Source: Thermoleophilales bacterium (GTDB lineage: Bacteria > Actinomycetota > Thermoleophilia > Solirubrobacterales > 70-9). Taken from it: a stretch of 64,000 bases of DNA. Where the stretch lies: assembly GCA_020636895.1 (NCBI GenBank), contig JACJWZ010000002.1:310001-374000 (forward strand). The letters run 5' to 3'. How positions within the stretch are numbered: position 1 is the first letter of the stretch; the number at the start of each line of letters is the position of its first letter. This document shows positions 39,900 through 48,120 of this stretch, in pieces. A program made the translations under genes and the position numbers. The notes under the pieces are model-generated. The model was given only the letters and a program-made list of their open reading frames with translations, searched no databases and was not told the DNA's origin.

Positions 39900-40237
39900 C
39901 GCGAAGCCTCCCGCGCCTCGGCGGGGTCGCGCGGGGCGGCCATCACGGCGAGCTCGGTCGTCCCCATCTGCAGGTTCATGCCGCCGTCGGGGTGGACGAT
40001 CGCCTCGCGGTAGACCTCGCGGTCGAGGATCACCGAGGCGTTCTCCTCGCCGGCGTCGATGCGGACGAAGATCGACTCGCCCTCGTCGGGCTCGCCGCCG
40101 CTGGTCGAGTAGCCGGCCTGCAACGTGCCGGCGAAGGTGGCGACGAGGTGCGGGCTCTCCCCGGCGTCCATCACGTGCACCTCGACCCTCTGGCCGACAA
40201 GCGTGAGCAGCGCGGCGAGCGCCTCGTCGAAGGTCAC
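39896..40237 (-). CDS. Small protein of unknown function, operon partner of the acyl-CoA synthetase
   Basis: A 113-residue protein from GTG 40237, with GGAGGCGGCGGAG upstream. The sequence FDEALAALLTLVGQRVEVHVMDAGESPHLVATFAGTLQAGYS...VRIDAGEENASVILDREVYREAIVH suggests a small beta-barrel (Sm- or Tudor-like) of a conserved actinobacterial hypothetical type. No catalytic residues recognised. Overlaps the synthetase start by four bases. An ATG at 40327 would overlap the divergent gene and is less likely. Confidence 0.6.
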   Translation of the reverse strand: MTFDEALAALLTLVGQRVEVHVMDAGESPHLVATFAGTLQAGYSTSGGEPDEGESIFVRIDAGEENASVILDREVYREAIVHPDGGMNLQMGTTELAVMAAPRDPAEAREASR

Positions 40238-40325
40238 CTCCGCCGCCTCCCTGCGATCACGCTCATCGCCGCTGATTGTGTCACCAGCGCCCGGGCCGGC
40301 GAACGCGGGCGCGTAAGCTCGCTGC

Positions 40326-40754
40326 ATGAGCGGAAACGAGGAAGACGACCAGCTGTTCGGACCGGAGCATGTGCGCGTCTACCGGGAGACCGACGGCGAA
40401 CACGGCTACCACTGGCGGGGCACGACGATCCTGCTGCTGACCACGAAGGGGCGCAAGTCCGGGGAGATGCGGACGACGCCGCTGATCCACGTGACCGACG
40501 ACGGCCGCTGGGTTGTGATCGCCTCCAAGGGCGGCTGGCCGCACGACCCGATCTGGTTCAAGAACCTGATCGCGAACCCCGACGACATCGAGATCCAGGT
40601 CAAGGACGAGGTGATCCCGGTGAGCGCCGAGGTCGTCGATGCCGAGGAGCGCGACCGCCTCTGGAGCGCGATGACGGAGTCGTGGCCCGACTACGACTCC
40701 TACGCCGAGCGCACCGACCGCGAGATCCCGGTCGTCGCGTTCAGCCGGCGCTAG
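40326..40754 (+). CDS. Deazaflavin (F420)-dependent nitroreductase-family protein, Ddn-like
   Basis: A 142-residue single-domain beta-barrel protein. WRGTTILLLTTKGRKSGEMRTTPLIHVTDDGRWVVIASKGGWPHDPIWFKNLIANPDDIEIQV is the distinctive Ddn/FDOR-A core, with the KGRKSG phosphate-binding segment. Members use reduced F420 to reduce quinones, nitroimidazoles or unsaturated substrates. It supports the presence of F420 in this organism. ATG 40326 follows a GTAAGCTCGC spacer without strong ribosome site. Confidence 0.92.
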   Translation: MSGNEEDDQLFGPEHVRVYRETDGEHGYHWRGTTILLLTTKGRKSGEMRTTPLIHVTDDGRWVVIASKGGWPHDPIWFKNLIANPDDIEIQVKDEVIPVSAEVVDAEERDRLWSAMTESWPDYDSYAERTDREIPVVAFSRR

Positions 40755-40783
40755 ACGAGCCGCGCGTCCGTAGCCTCCGCCCG

Positions 40784-41992
40784 GTGACGAACGGGCGCAT
40801 CATCGATCGCGCGATTCGGGGGCGAGCCCGGCGAGTGGCGCTGGCGGCGGCGTTGGCGCTCGCGGGCGCCGCCACGTCCGCATCCTCCGCGGCAGCGATC
40901 CCCTGGGACGCTCCCGGCGCGATCCCGCCTGAGCAGACACCCTCGCCCACGCTCCCCGACCCCGACTGCCTGCAGAGCTACGCCGACGACGCACCGGCGG
41001 GCGGTCCGCGGCTGCGGTTCGGCGTCGGTCCGCGACTCGCGGGCGAGGCGGGCACATCCCAGGTGACCCAGTCCGTCCCCGAGAACAAGCGCCTGCGCGA
41101 CGAGGCGCTGCTGCGTCTGCAGGGAAAGCGGCACCTGAGCGTGCGGCTCAACCGGCTCTTCCAAGCCGACGGTGCGCCCGGCATCCGGGAGTTCAAGCGG
41201 ATGGCGAAGCACTACTCGTCGCTCGGGATCGACGTGACGCTGCAGGTCCGTTACCACCCGGCGCCAGAGCAAGACGGCGACATCGGGGCGTGGCTGGACT
41301 ACGTGCGCAAGGTGGTTCGCGCCTTCGGCCCGATCGAGCACGTCACCGCGCTTCAGATCACCAACGAGGCGGACCTGACGCTCTCCCCGAACACCTCCGA
41401 CGGCGCCTACGCCGGCGCGGTCGAGGCGCTCGCGCGGGGAGTCCCCGCCGCCGCCCGCGAGGCGAAGCGGCGCGGCTACGAGCAGCTCACGGTCGGCTTC
41501 AACTTCGCCTACGGGAACGGCATCTTCGGTGACGACGCCGCGTTCTGGCGGGCCGTCGGCGCCGCGGGCGGCGAGCGCCTGCGGAAGGCCACCGATTGGG
41601 TGGGCATCGACTCCTACCCCGGCACCTTCGTTCCCTCGGCCTTCGCCGACCCGGCCGACGCGCTGCTCGAGCAGGTCGCGCAGATGCGCGAGTGCCTGAT
41701 GCCGCTCGCCGGGTTCGGCGCGAGGATGCCGATCCACGTCGACGAGCTCGGCTACCCGACGGGTCCCGGCCGCACCGAGCAGGAGCAGACGCGGGCGCTG
41801 AAGGGGTTCATGGGGGCGCTGAGCAGGTACCGCGGCACCTACGGCATCGAGGAGGCGATCTGGTTCGGCCTCCGCGACAACAACAGCGCCGGGCCGAACT
41901 TCCAGTCGTTCTTCGGGCTGCTGCACGACGACTACTCGCCCAAGCCCGCGTTCGGGGCCTACCGCAAGCTGATCCGCAAGCGCGGCGCCTGA
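40784..41992 (+). CDS. Secreted clan-A-like glycoside hydrolase
   Basis: A 402-residue exported protein from GTG 40784; the signal peptide covers residues ~1-38 (Arg-rich, then ALAAALALAGAATSASSAAA). The TIM-barrel pattern shows the acid/base Asn-Glu at ALQITNEADLTL and the likely nucleophile Glu in MPIHVDELGYPTG, with VGIDSYPGTF between. This strand-4/strand-7 Glu spacing is that of GH clan A (GH5, GH39 and similar). Polysaccharide target unknown. The C-terminus ends in KLIRKRGA with no anchor. Confidence 0.78.
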   Translation: MTNGRIIDRAIRGRARRVALAAALALAGAATSASSAAAIPWDAPGAIPPEQTPSPTLPDPDCLQSYADDAPAGGPRLRFGVGPRLAGEAGTSQVTQSVPENKRLRDEALLRLQGKRHLSVRLNRLFQADGAPGIREFKRMAKHYSSLGIDVTLQVRYHPAPEQDGDIGAWLDYVRKVVRAFGPIEHVTALQITNEADLTLSPNTSDGAYAGAVEALARGVPAAAREAKRRGYEQLTVGFNFAYGNGIFGDDAAFWRAVGAAGGERLRKATDWVGIDSYPGTFVPSAFADPADALLEQVAQMRECLMPLAGFGARMPIHVDELGYPTGPGRTEQEQTRALKGFMGALSRYRGTYGIEEAIWFGLRDNNSAGPNFQSFFGLLHDDYSPKPAFGAYRKLIRKRGA

Positions 41993-42012
41993 GGCGCGGC
42001 GGGCTCCCGGGC

Positions 42013-42450
42013 TCAGACGTCCGGGTACTGCATCCGCTCCCGGAAGTGGGGCAGGTCGTCGTCGGGGACCGGCCACCACGCCGAGGCGTAGTCGGTGAAC
42101 TGATGCAGGCCCGGACGGACGCCGGGATCGCCGTCGAAGGTGCCGGCGCGGACGGCGAGCAGATCGGGGTTGTCCGGGTTCGTCGTGAAGAGGTGACCCC
42201 CGCATTTCGAGCAGAAGCTCTTGTTCCAGCCGTCGCCGCCGGGGACGTAGGTGGTGACGAGCTCCTCGCCGGCGGTGATCGAGAACGATCCGGGCACGGT
42301 CAGCGTGGTCGCCGAGAACGCGGTCCCGGTACGGCGCTGGCAGCGCTTGCAGTAGCAGAGGCCCATGCCGAGCAGCGGCTCGGAGACCTCGTAGGTGACA
42401 CCGCCGCAGGAGCAGCGGCCGGTCAGTGGGAGGGTCGGCTCATCGGGCAT
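42013..42450 (-). CDS. GFA-domain (CENP-V/Gfa-like) zinc protein
   Basis: A 145-residue protein with the GFA zinc motifs: GRCSCGGVTYEV (C-x-C), CYCKRCQRRTGTAF (C-x2-C) and FCSKCGGHLFTT (C-x2-C). Relatives are annotated as glutathione-dependent formaldehyde-activating enzymes, though most, as here, have no glutathione evidence. ATG 42450 is behind AGGAAG. Convergent with the glycosidase gene. Confidence 0.9.
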   Translation of the reverse strand: MPDEPTLPLTGRCSCGGVTYEVSEPLLGMGLCYCKRCQRRTGTAFSATTLTVPGSFSITAGEELVTTYVPGGDGWNKSFCSKCGGHLFTTNPDNPDLLAVRAGTFDGDPGVRPGLHQFTDYASAWWPVPDDDLPHFRERMQYPDV

Positions 42451-42586
42451 CGGGCGCTTCCTCTCGCTCGGGTGAAGTGACGTTAGAAGCCTCTCATTCT
42501 CACCTTCGCCCGGTCTTCTGAGCGACACCCACCCTTGCTCTGAAAGGTCGCCAACCGGCGACCGCCGATCGAAGGAGAAGACCAAG

Positions 42587-42970
42587 ATGCAAGACCGATC
42601 GACATTGAGCCGCGTAGGCGTCGCGGCCTTGGCGGCGACGGGGGTCATCCACCTCGTTCTCGCTCCCGAGTACCTCGGGGAGAAGGCCTACGTCGGCGGC
42701 CTCTTCATCGCCGGAGGCATCGCCTGTCTGCTGCTCGCCGCGGCGATCATCCGGCGCGGTGAGGCCCCGGAGTGGACGGCGGCCGCGCTGGTCGCGGCGG
42801 GGATGGGGGTCGGGTTCGTGCTCTCGCGGACCACTGGCCTCCCCGGCTACAAGGAAGGCGAGTGGGAGCTCTCGGGTCTGCTGTCGCTCCTGCTCGAGGG
42901 CACCGTCGTGGTCGCCGCAGCTCGCGCCGTCTTCGACCGAGGTCCAGCCCTCGCTCAACCGGCCCAGTAG
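42587..42970 (+). CDS. Small four-helix membrane protein
   Basis: A 127-residue protein with four hydrophobic helices (LSRVGVAALAATGVIHLVLA, AYVGGLFIAGGIACLLLAAAI, WTAAALVAAGMGVGFVLS, LSGLLSLLLEGTVVVAAARAV). AHxLAPEY-like HLVLAPEYL after helix 1 is similar to actinobacterial membrane proteins of unknown role. It overlaps the end of the convergent kinase gene by 16 bp. Upstream GAAGGAGA gives a good ribosome site. Confidence 0.68.
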   Translation: MQDRSTLSRVGVAALAATGVIHLVLAPEYLGEKAYVGGLFIAGGIACLLLAAAIIRRGEAPEWTAAALVAAGMGVGFVLSRTTGLPGYKEGEWELSGLLSLLLEGTVVVAAARAVFDRGPALAQPAQ

Positions 42971-44400
42971 CCGGGCAGCTCGAACGAGACTCTGCCGCCA
43001 CCCTCCTCGCCGCCGGCCTCGGCCCAGATCCTGCCGCCGTGGGCCTCGACGATGGAGCGGGCGATCGTCAGACCGAGACCGCTGCCGCTCCCACCCTGGG
43101 AGCGGCTGCTCTCGGTCCGATAGAAGCGGTCGAAGAGCCGCGTCGCCTCGGCGGCGGAGAAACCGGGACCGTCGTCGGTGATGTCGAAGCGGACGACGTC
43201 GCCCTGCCCGGTCGCTTCCACCGAGATCAAGCCGTCCACCTCCGTGTGGGCGACCGCGTTGCGCAGCAGGTTCCGGAATACCTGAGCGAGACGATCCGGG
43301 TCGGCCTCGACGGTGCCGCCCAAGTCGGCGATCTCGTACCGACGCCTGCCCATCAGCGGTGCGTCGCGGCGCAGGTCGGAGAGGAGATCGGAGACGTCGA
43401 CGCGGTCGTGCCGCAGGGCTCCCTCCGAGTCCTGCGAGGCGATCGTCAGCATCTCCGCGACGAGCCGCTCCATCCTCTTCAGCTCCCGGCGGACGACATC
43501 GAGGCGTTCCTTCTCCTCGGGATCCGCATCACGCCGGAGCAGGTCGAGCTCGCCCTGGGCAATCGTGACCGGGGTGCGGAGCTCATGGGAGGCGTCCGCG
43601 ACGAACTCCCGCTCGCGGTCGAAGGCCGCCTGAAGCCGGTCGAGCATGCGGTTGAGCGAGACCGTGAGGCTCCGGATCTCCGCTGACCCGCCCTCCTCGG
43701 CCAGGCGGCGATCGAGCCCGCTGGCCTCGATGTCGCTCGCGAAGGTGGCGATCCGGCTGAGCGGACGCGCGACCAGCGTCGCGATCCAGAGCGCCGCCAG
43801 CACGAGGAGCGCACCGGCGGCGATCCCGACGACGAGCAGCGTGTCCCGCAGGCTTCCCTGAGCGTCACCGATCGGGGCCAGCGACTGCGCGACGCGGAAG
43901 GTCCCGAGCGGAGCCTCGGAAGGGCCGATCTGCTCGCTGAGCACGCGGAGGCGACCGCCGTCCGGTGCATCGATGGTCGCGTAGCCGAATGGAGCGTCGA
44001 GCATCCCGCCCGCCGCGTCGTCGCCGTCCGGCGACTCGCCCCCCTCCGTCTCCTGCGCCTCATGCTCCCCATCGATCGCGTCGGGCTCGTTGGTCACCAC
44101 GTCGTCGCGCCCACCGCCCACCTGAACGACGAAGATCCTCGAATCGCCGTGATAGCCCTGGCCGGATATGAACGAGCGGGCGCGACGCTCGAGCTGCCGC
44201 TCCGTCCGGGCGCTCGCCGCGGGAGATGCGGCGAACTCGACCGCGTCGGAGCGCAGCTGGTCGTCGATCTCGCCCTTCAGATCGGCGCCTGTGCGCTCGT
44301 GCAGGGCGTAGAAGCTCCCGCCGAGGACGACGGCGGCAGCCAGGACGATCGCGAGGACCAGCCGGGCCCTCATACCCGAGGGGACGAAGGACCTAGACAC
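42955..44400 (-). CDS. Sensor histidine kinase (EnvZ/MtrB-like HisKA)
   Basis: A ~481-residue membrane kinase. First helix at ~residues 12-32, a ~150-residue outer sensor domain rich in Asp/Glu/Gly, second helix (TLLVVGIAAGALLVLAALWIATLV), HAMP, phospho-acceptor ASHELRTPVTIAQ (His near residue 272) and HATPase with NLLRNAVAHTEVDG, DDGPGFS and GSGLGLTIA boxes. GTG 44400 overlaps the response-regulator stop; ATG 44373 is an alternative giving a shorter N-tail. The acidic outer domain might bind metal ions. It probably governs the divergent ApbE/ferric-reductase cluster. Confidence 0.92.
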   Translation of the reverse strand: MSRSFVPSGMRARLVLAIVLAAAVVLGGSFYALHERTGADLKGEIDDQLRSDAVEFAASPAASARTERQLERRARSFISGQGYHGDSRIFVVQVGGGRDDVVTNEPDAIDGEHEAQETEGGESPDGDDAAGGMLDAPFGYATIDAPDGGRLRVLSEQIGPSEAPLGTFRVAQSLAPIGDAQGSLRDTLLVVGIAAGALLVLAALWIATLVARPLSRIATFASDIEASGLDRRLAEEGGSAEIRSLTVSLNRMLDRLQAAFDREREFVADASHELRTPVTIAQGELDLLRRDADPEEKERLDVVRRELKRMERLVAEMLTIASQDSEGALRHDRVDVSDLLSDLRRDAPLMGRRRYEIADLGGTVEADPDRLAQVFRNLLRNAVAHTEVDGLISVEATGQGDVVRFDITDDGPGFSAAEATRLFDRFYRTESSRSQGGSGSGLGLTIARSIVEAHGGRIWAEAGGEEGGGRVSFELPGYWAG

Positions 44401-45070
44401 GTGGTCCCACAAGGCGGATGCCGGCAGCGCGGACCGTCTCGATCGGAGCCGGCTCACCGTCGACCTCGAGCTTCCGCCGCAGGTAGTTCACGTAGACGCT
44501 GAGGACGTTCGTGCCCGGATCGAAGTCGTATCCCCAAACCGCGCTGAGGATCTGCTCGCGCGAGAGCACCTGGTTGGGATGCCGCATGAGGTAGACGAGC
44601 AACTCGAACTCGCGCGTCGTCAGCCGGATCTCCTCGCCACGCCTTCTCACCTCCCGGGTTCGCAGGTCGAGCTCCAGATCACCGACGACCAGTCGCGTCG
44701 GATCCCTCTGGGCGGGGCGACGGAGCTGCGCACGGACCCGGGCGAGCAGCTCGTCGAGATCGAACGGCTTGGCGATGTAGTCGTCCGCGCCGCGGTCGAG
44801 CCCCTCGACGACGTCCTGCTTCTGCCCGAGGGCGGTGATCACGATCACCGGAAGCTCCGGCCGCTCGCGACGCACAGTCTCGAGGATCTCCAGCCCGCTT
44901 CGGCGCGGCAGCATCAGATCCAGCAGCAGCAGGTCGAAGTCGCCGCCGAGGGCGAGGGCCTCCGCCTCGGCCCCGTCGGCCGAGCAGGTCGTCGCGAACC
45001 CCTCCGACTCGAGGGCGCGAGAGAGGAAATCGGCGATGCCTCGCTCGTCTTCGGCGATCAGGATGCGCAT
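44393..45070 (-). CDS. OmpR/PhoB-family response regulator
   Basis: A 225-residue regulator. Receiver: EDE acidic triad at residues 7-9, phospho-acceptor in LLLLDLMLPRRSG (Asp near 51), and K in YIAKPFDLDEL. C-terminal winged helix: TTREFELLVYLMRHPNQVLSREQILSAVWGYDF and NVLSVYVNYLRRKLE. Couples to the downstream kinase (overlap). Direct TYCTYAG repeats in the divergent promoter region fit its binding. Confidence 0.94.
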   Translation of the reverse strand: MRILIAEDERGIADFLSRALESEGFATTCSADGAEAEALALGGDFDLLLLDLMLPRRSGLEILETVRRERPELPVIVITALGQKQDVVEGLDRGADDYIAKPFDLDELLARVRAQLRRPAQRDPTRLVVGDLELDLRTREVRRRGEEIRLTTREFELLVYLMRHPNQVLSREQILSAVWGYDFDPGTNVLSVYVNYLRRKLEVDGEPAPIETVRAAGIRLVGPRV

Positions 45071-45111
45071 GAGGACTCGATCGTAGGCGCGTCAGGACCT
45101 GACCTCTCGGA

Positions 45112-45140
45112 TTCTCAGAGACCTCTAACGAAGTCCTTAG
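45112..45140. promoter_or_regulatory. Direct repeat TYCTYAG, 22-bp spacing, between response-regulator and ApbE cluster
   Basis: TTCTCAG (45112-45118) and TCCTTAG (45134-45140), each followed by a CCTC-containing stretch, are two helical turns apart, the pattern for OmpR-family tandem binding. They lie 42 bp upstream of the regulator start and 34 bp before ATG 45174. Confidence 0.5.
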
Positions 45141-45173
45141 CTCCTCATAGGCTGGACGCGGGACCCTCGCAGC

Positions 45174-45536
45174 ATGAGATCCGTCCCGCCTCCCCCTCCC
45201 CCGACACGGCGACGCCGTCCACCGGTCAAGCGGCTTGCGCTCTCGACGACGATCATGCGCACCGCAGCGATCAGCGCCGTGGTCATCGCGCTCATCTTCA
45301 GCGGGTTGACCCTGCAGATGGCGCGCGGCGGCGACCCCGTGATCGGGTCGGGCGGGACGGCCAAGGCCGAGACCACGAAGACCACGGCCCAGGTCGACCC
45401 CACGGCCGGCTACTCCGATGACGAGGACGACGGCGCCGTGGTCACTCAGCCGGTCACGCCCACGCCTCAGCCCGTGACGCCCGCGCCCGCGCCGGTCGCA
45501 CCCACACCTGCGCCGGTCCAGACCAGCACCTCCTGA
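45174..45536 (+). CDS. Small single-pass membrane protein with Pro-rich tail
   Basis: A 120-residue protein: Pro/Arg-rich cytoplasmic start, one membrane helix (TAAISAVVIALIFSGLTL), then an outside segment with GGTAKAETTKTTAQ, an acidic SDDEDDG patch and VTPTPQPVTPAPAPVAP repeats. No FMN_bind domain or SGAT-type flavinylation motif is visible. It is the first gene of the ApbE/ferric-reductase cluster, ending one base before apbE, so it may be the redox partner or scaffold. Confidence 0.7.
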   Translation: MRSVPPPPPPTRRRRPPVKRLALSTTIMRTAAISAVVIALIFSGLTLQMARGGDPVIGSGGTAKAETTKTTAQVDPTAGYSDDEDDGAVVTQPVTPTPQPVTPAPAPVAPTPAPVQTSTS

Positions 45537-45537
45537 G

Positions 45538-46500
45538 ATGCGGAACGAGGCGGAACGCAGCTTCGATCTGCTCGGGTCACGGGTCAGGATCCTGATCGGG
45601 GCGCCGACGCATGCAGCGGCGAAGCCCCCGGAGCTGATGGCGCTTGAAGTTGAGGCGTTGATGCGCGGCTTCCACCGCGAGCTCTCCCGCTTCGAGCCCG
45701 GCAGCGCGCTCTCCCGGATGAACGCGAGCCCCGATCGCGATGTCGTCACCGGCCCGCTCGTGGCCGGGCTGGTGCTCGAGGCGCAGCGGGCGGCCACCGC
45801 CAGCGGCGGACTGGTGGACTCGGCGGTGATCGATCAGCTCGAGCGCGTCGGATACGAGAGCTCGCTCGTCGGGGCGAAGCCCGCCGATCTCCAATGCGCG
45901 CTCGCCGTCGCCCCCGAGCGGAGGCCGGCGAGGGCGGCATCGCCTGGGCACTGGGATGACGTCGACGCGGACCCCACTCAGGGTCGCGTGAGCCGCCCAC
46001 CGGGGATGAGGATCGACAGCGGCGGCATCGGCAAGGGGTTGATCGCGGATCTGACGGCGAGGCGCCTTCGCGACTACACGTCGTTCGCCGTTGACTGCGG
46101 GGGTGACCTGCACATCGGCGGCCGCTCGGCGCAGGCGCGGAGCGTCGAGATCGTCCACCCTTTCGACGACGACGCGGCCCTGTTCTTCGATGTGGTCGCG
46201 GGGGGAGTCGCCACCAGCGGGCTTCGGACCCGGATCTGGCGATCGGGCGACTCCTACTTCCACCACCTGATCGACCCCTCCACGGGTCTCCCGGCATGGA
46301 CCGGGATAGTGCAGGCAACCGCGTTCGCGCCGACCGCCACGCGAGCCGAGGTCCTCGCGAAGACGGCCCTCCTGTCCGGGCCTCGCATGGCGCGCCGCGT
46401 GCTCGCCCCCGGCGGAGGAGCCTTGGTGCTCGACTCCGGTGAGGTCGAGCTCATCGGCGACATGGCGACCAGCGCGCCCGTCCTGGAGGGAGCGGCATGA
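45538..46500 (+). CDS. apbE: FAD:protein FMN transferase (ApbE)
   Basis: A 320-residue enzyme that attaches FMN to Ser/Thr of exported redox proteins using FAD. Family marks: RFEPGSALSRMN near the start, MRIDSGGIGKGLIADLTARRL (binding loop), FAVDCGGDLHIGG, VATSGLRTRIW, HHLIDPSTGLPAWTGIVQATAFAPTATRAEVLAKTALL. No signal peptide or lipobox is seen, unlike Gram-negative ApbE. The following gene overlaps by four bases (ATGA). Its protein target is not obvious nearby. Confidence 0.9.
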   Translation: MRNEAERSFDLLGSRVRILIGAPTHAAAKPPELMALEVEALMRGFHRELSRFEPGSALSRMNASPDRDVVTGPLVAGLVLEAQRAATASGGLVDSAVIDQLERVGYESSLVGAKPADLQCALAVAPERRPARAASPGHWDDVDADPTQGRVSRPPGMRIDSGGIGKGLIADLTARRLRDYTSFAVDCGGDLHIGGRSAQARSVEIVHPFDDDAALFFDVVAGGVATSGLRTRIWRSGDSYFHHLIDPSTGLPAWTGIVQATAFAPTATRAEVLAKTALLSGPRMARRVLAPGGGALVLDSGEVELIGDMATSAPVLEGAA

Positions 46501-47087
46501 TCGCGGCCACGGTCGATCCGACCTCGCACCTCTTCTGGCTCGCGAGCCGCTCGCTGGGGATCGTCGCGCTGCTGCTGACATCCGCCTCGGTCGGCTTCGG
46601 CCTCGCGCTCTCGACGCGGATCTCGAAACGCCCCGGCATGGCGGCCCGGTTCAAGGTGCTGCACGAAGCGGTGGCGCTGGTCTCGCTGGGAGCGATCGCC
46701 GGACACGGCCTGCTCCTGCTCGGGGACAGCTTCCTGCACCCGACGGTGGCGGAGATCACCGTCCCCTTCGCGATGCACGTGAACCCGATCTGGACGGGGC
46801 TCGGCGTCATCGCGGGATGGCTGGCGCTCGCCTTCTCCCTCAGCTTCTACGTCCGCAAGTGGATCGGGGTAGCGCTCTGGCGGAAGCTCCACAGGTGGAC
46901 GGCGCTCGTGTTCGTCCTCGGATTCGCCCACGCCATCGGCTCGGGATCGGACACGCGCTCGACCTGGCTGATCGCGATGCTGGCACTCGCCGCGGCTCCG
47001 GCAGCGCTTCTCGGCAGCCTGCGGCTGGCGGGGCTCGGAACCACGACGCGACCCACCCGGGCCCGCACCGCGCCGCCGGTCGCCTGA
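46497..47087 (+). CDS. Ferric-reductase-like transmembrane heme protein
   Basis: A 196-residue protein with five to six membrane helices. Heme-ligand histidines: VLHEAVALVSLGAIAGHGLLLL and LHRWTALVFVLGFAHAIGSG, matching the ferric_reduct/YedZ-type cytochrome b fold. It lacks a cytoplasmic FAD/NADPH domain, so electrons must come from quinol or a separate flavoprotein. Translation is coupled to apbE. Confidence 0.85.
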   Translation: MIAATVDPTSHLFWLASRSLGIVALLLTSASVGFGLALSTRISKRPGMAARFKVLHEAVALVSLGAIAGHGLLLLGDSFLHPTVAEITVPFAMHVNPIWTGLGVIAGWLALAFSLSFYVRKWIGVALWRKLHRWTALVFVLGFAHAIGSGSDTRSTWLIAMLALAAAPAALLGSLRLAGLGTTTRPTRARTAPPVA

Positions 47088-47233
47088 CGGCGATCGCGCC
47101 CGCGTGGGGCACCGGGCAACGCTCGGGGGCGACGGAGCCCCGCCCCTGATCCGCCGTTCGGCCGCCGCCATGCGGCCACCGTCGCGGCCCGGCACGGGTC
47201 GCGACCCCGCTTCCCCGCGTAGGCTGGCGCTCG

Positions 47234-48043
47234 ATGGACCTCCCCCTCGCCTCCATATGGAGCACCTACACCGAGCACGTCGTCGAGCAGGGCAACCAGC
47301 CGATCCTGTTCATGCTCGTCGCCTTCGGAACGACGTTCGGCATCACCAGGTTCATCACCCACTCGATCCGCACCGACCGCTTCTCCTGGCTCGGCAACGT
47401 CGAGGCCGGTGACACCCACATCCACCACCTCGTCTGGGGGATCACGCTGCTGCTGGTCTCGGGGCTCGTCGGGATCGCACTGCAGCCGCCACTCGAGGTG
47501 ACCGCGATCATCTTCGGGATCGGAGCGGCCCTGACCCTCGACGAGTTCGCGCTCTGGCTCCACCTCGAGGACGTCTACTGGTCCGAGCAGGGGCGGCAGT
47601 CGATCGACGCCGTGATCGTCTTCTCGATCGTCAGCGGCTTCATGGCGATCGGCGCCTACCCGCTCGGGATCGGCAGCAGCCAGGACAGCGGCAGCGGCGT
47701 CGAGGCAATCGTCTCGGTCTCGATCACGGTCGCGATCGGACTCGTCCTGGCCTACATCTGCTTCCGCAAGGGGAAGCTCATCTGGGGCGTCATCGGCATC
47801 TACTTCCAGCTCATCGGCCTCATCGGGGCGATGCGGCTCGCCAAGCCGGAGTCCGCGTGGGCGAGGAAGCACTACGACGAGAAGAAGATGGCCCGCTCGC
47901 GCAAGCGCTATGCGAGGGAGACGATCGCCCATCCGCCGGCGCCGGACCTGACGGCGCCGAAGCCCGCGGATACAGGTACGGCGAACGGGGTGACAACCGC
48001 TGCGGCGGATGAGACCTCGGCGACCTCGGCCGAGAAGACCTGA
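47234..48043 (+). CDS. Multi-helix membrane protein of unknown function
   Basis: A 269-residue protein with about five to six helices and a charged C-terminal tail (KHYDEKKMARSRKRYARE then Thr/Ala-rich). Conserved-looking polar motifs lie near the membrane: NVEAGDTHIHHLVWGI and LTLDEFALWLHLEDVYWSEQGRQSIDAV. The HIHH and DEF residues could form a metal site. I know this kind of protein only as an unassigned actinobacterial family. Start ATG 47234. Confidence 0.7.
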   Translation: MDLPLASIWSTYTEHVVEQGNQPILFMLVAFGTTFGITRFITHSIRTDRFSWLGNVEAGDTHIHHLVWGITLLLVSGLVGIALQPPLEVTAIIFGIGAALTLDEFALWLHLEDVYWSEQGRQSIDAVIVFSIVSGFMAIGAYPLGIGSSQDSGSGVEAIVSVSITVAIGLVLAYICFRKGKLIWGVIGIYFQLIGLIGAMRLAKPESAWARKHYDEKKMARSRKRYARETIAHPPAPDLTAPKPADTGTANGVTTAAADETSATSAEKT

Positions 48044-48081
48044 GGCCTCACGGCGGCCGCTCGAGGTCTGCGCGTGAGGCC
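48044..48081 (+). terminator. 9-bp inverted repeat after the membrane-protein gene
   Basis: GGCCTCACG (48044-48052) and CGTGAGGCC (48073-48081) start right at the stop codon. No U-tract follows; probable factor-assisted terminator. Confidence 0.5.
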
Positions 48082-48120
48082 GCCACCGGCTGAGAGCTTC
48101 GTGGAACGCATTATCTTGCG

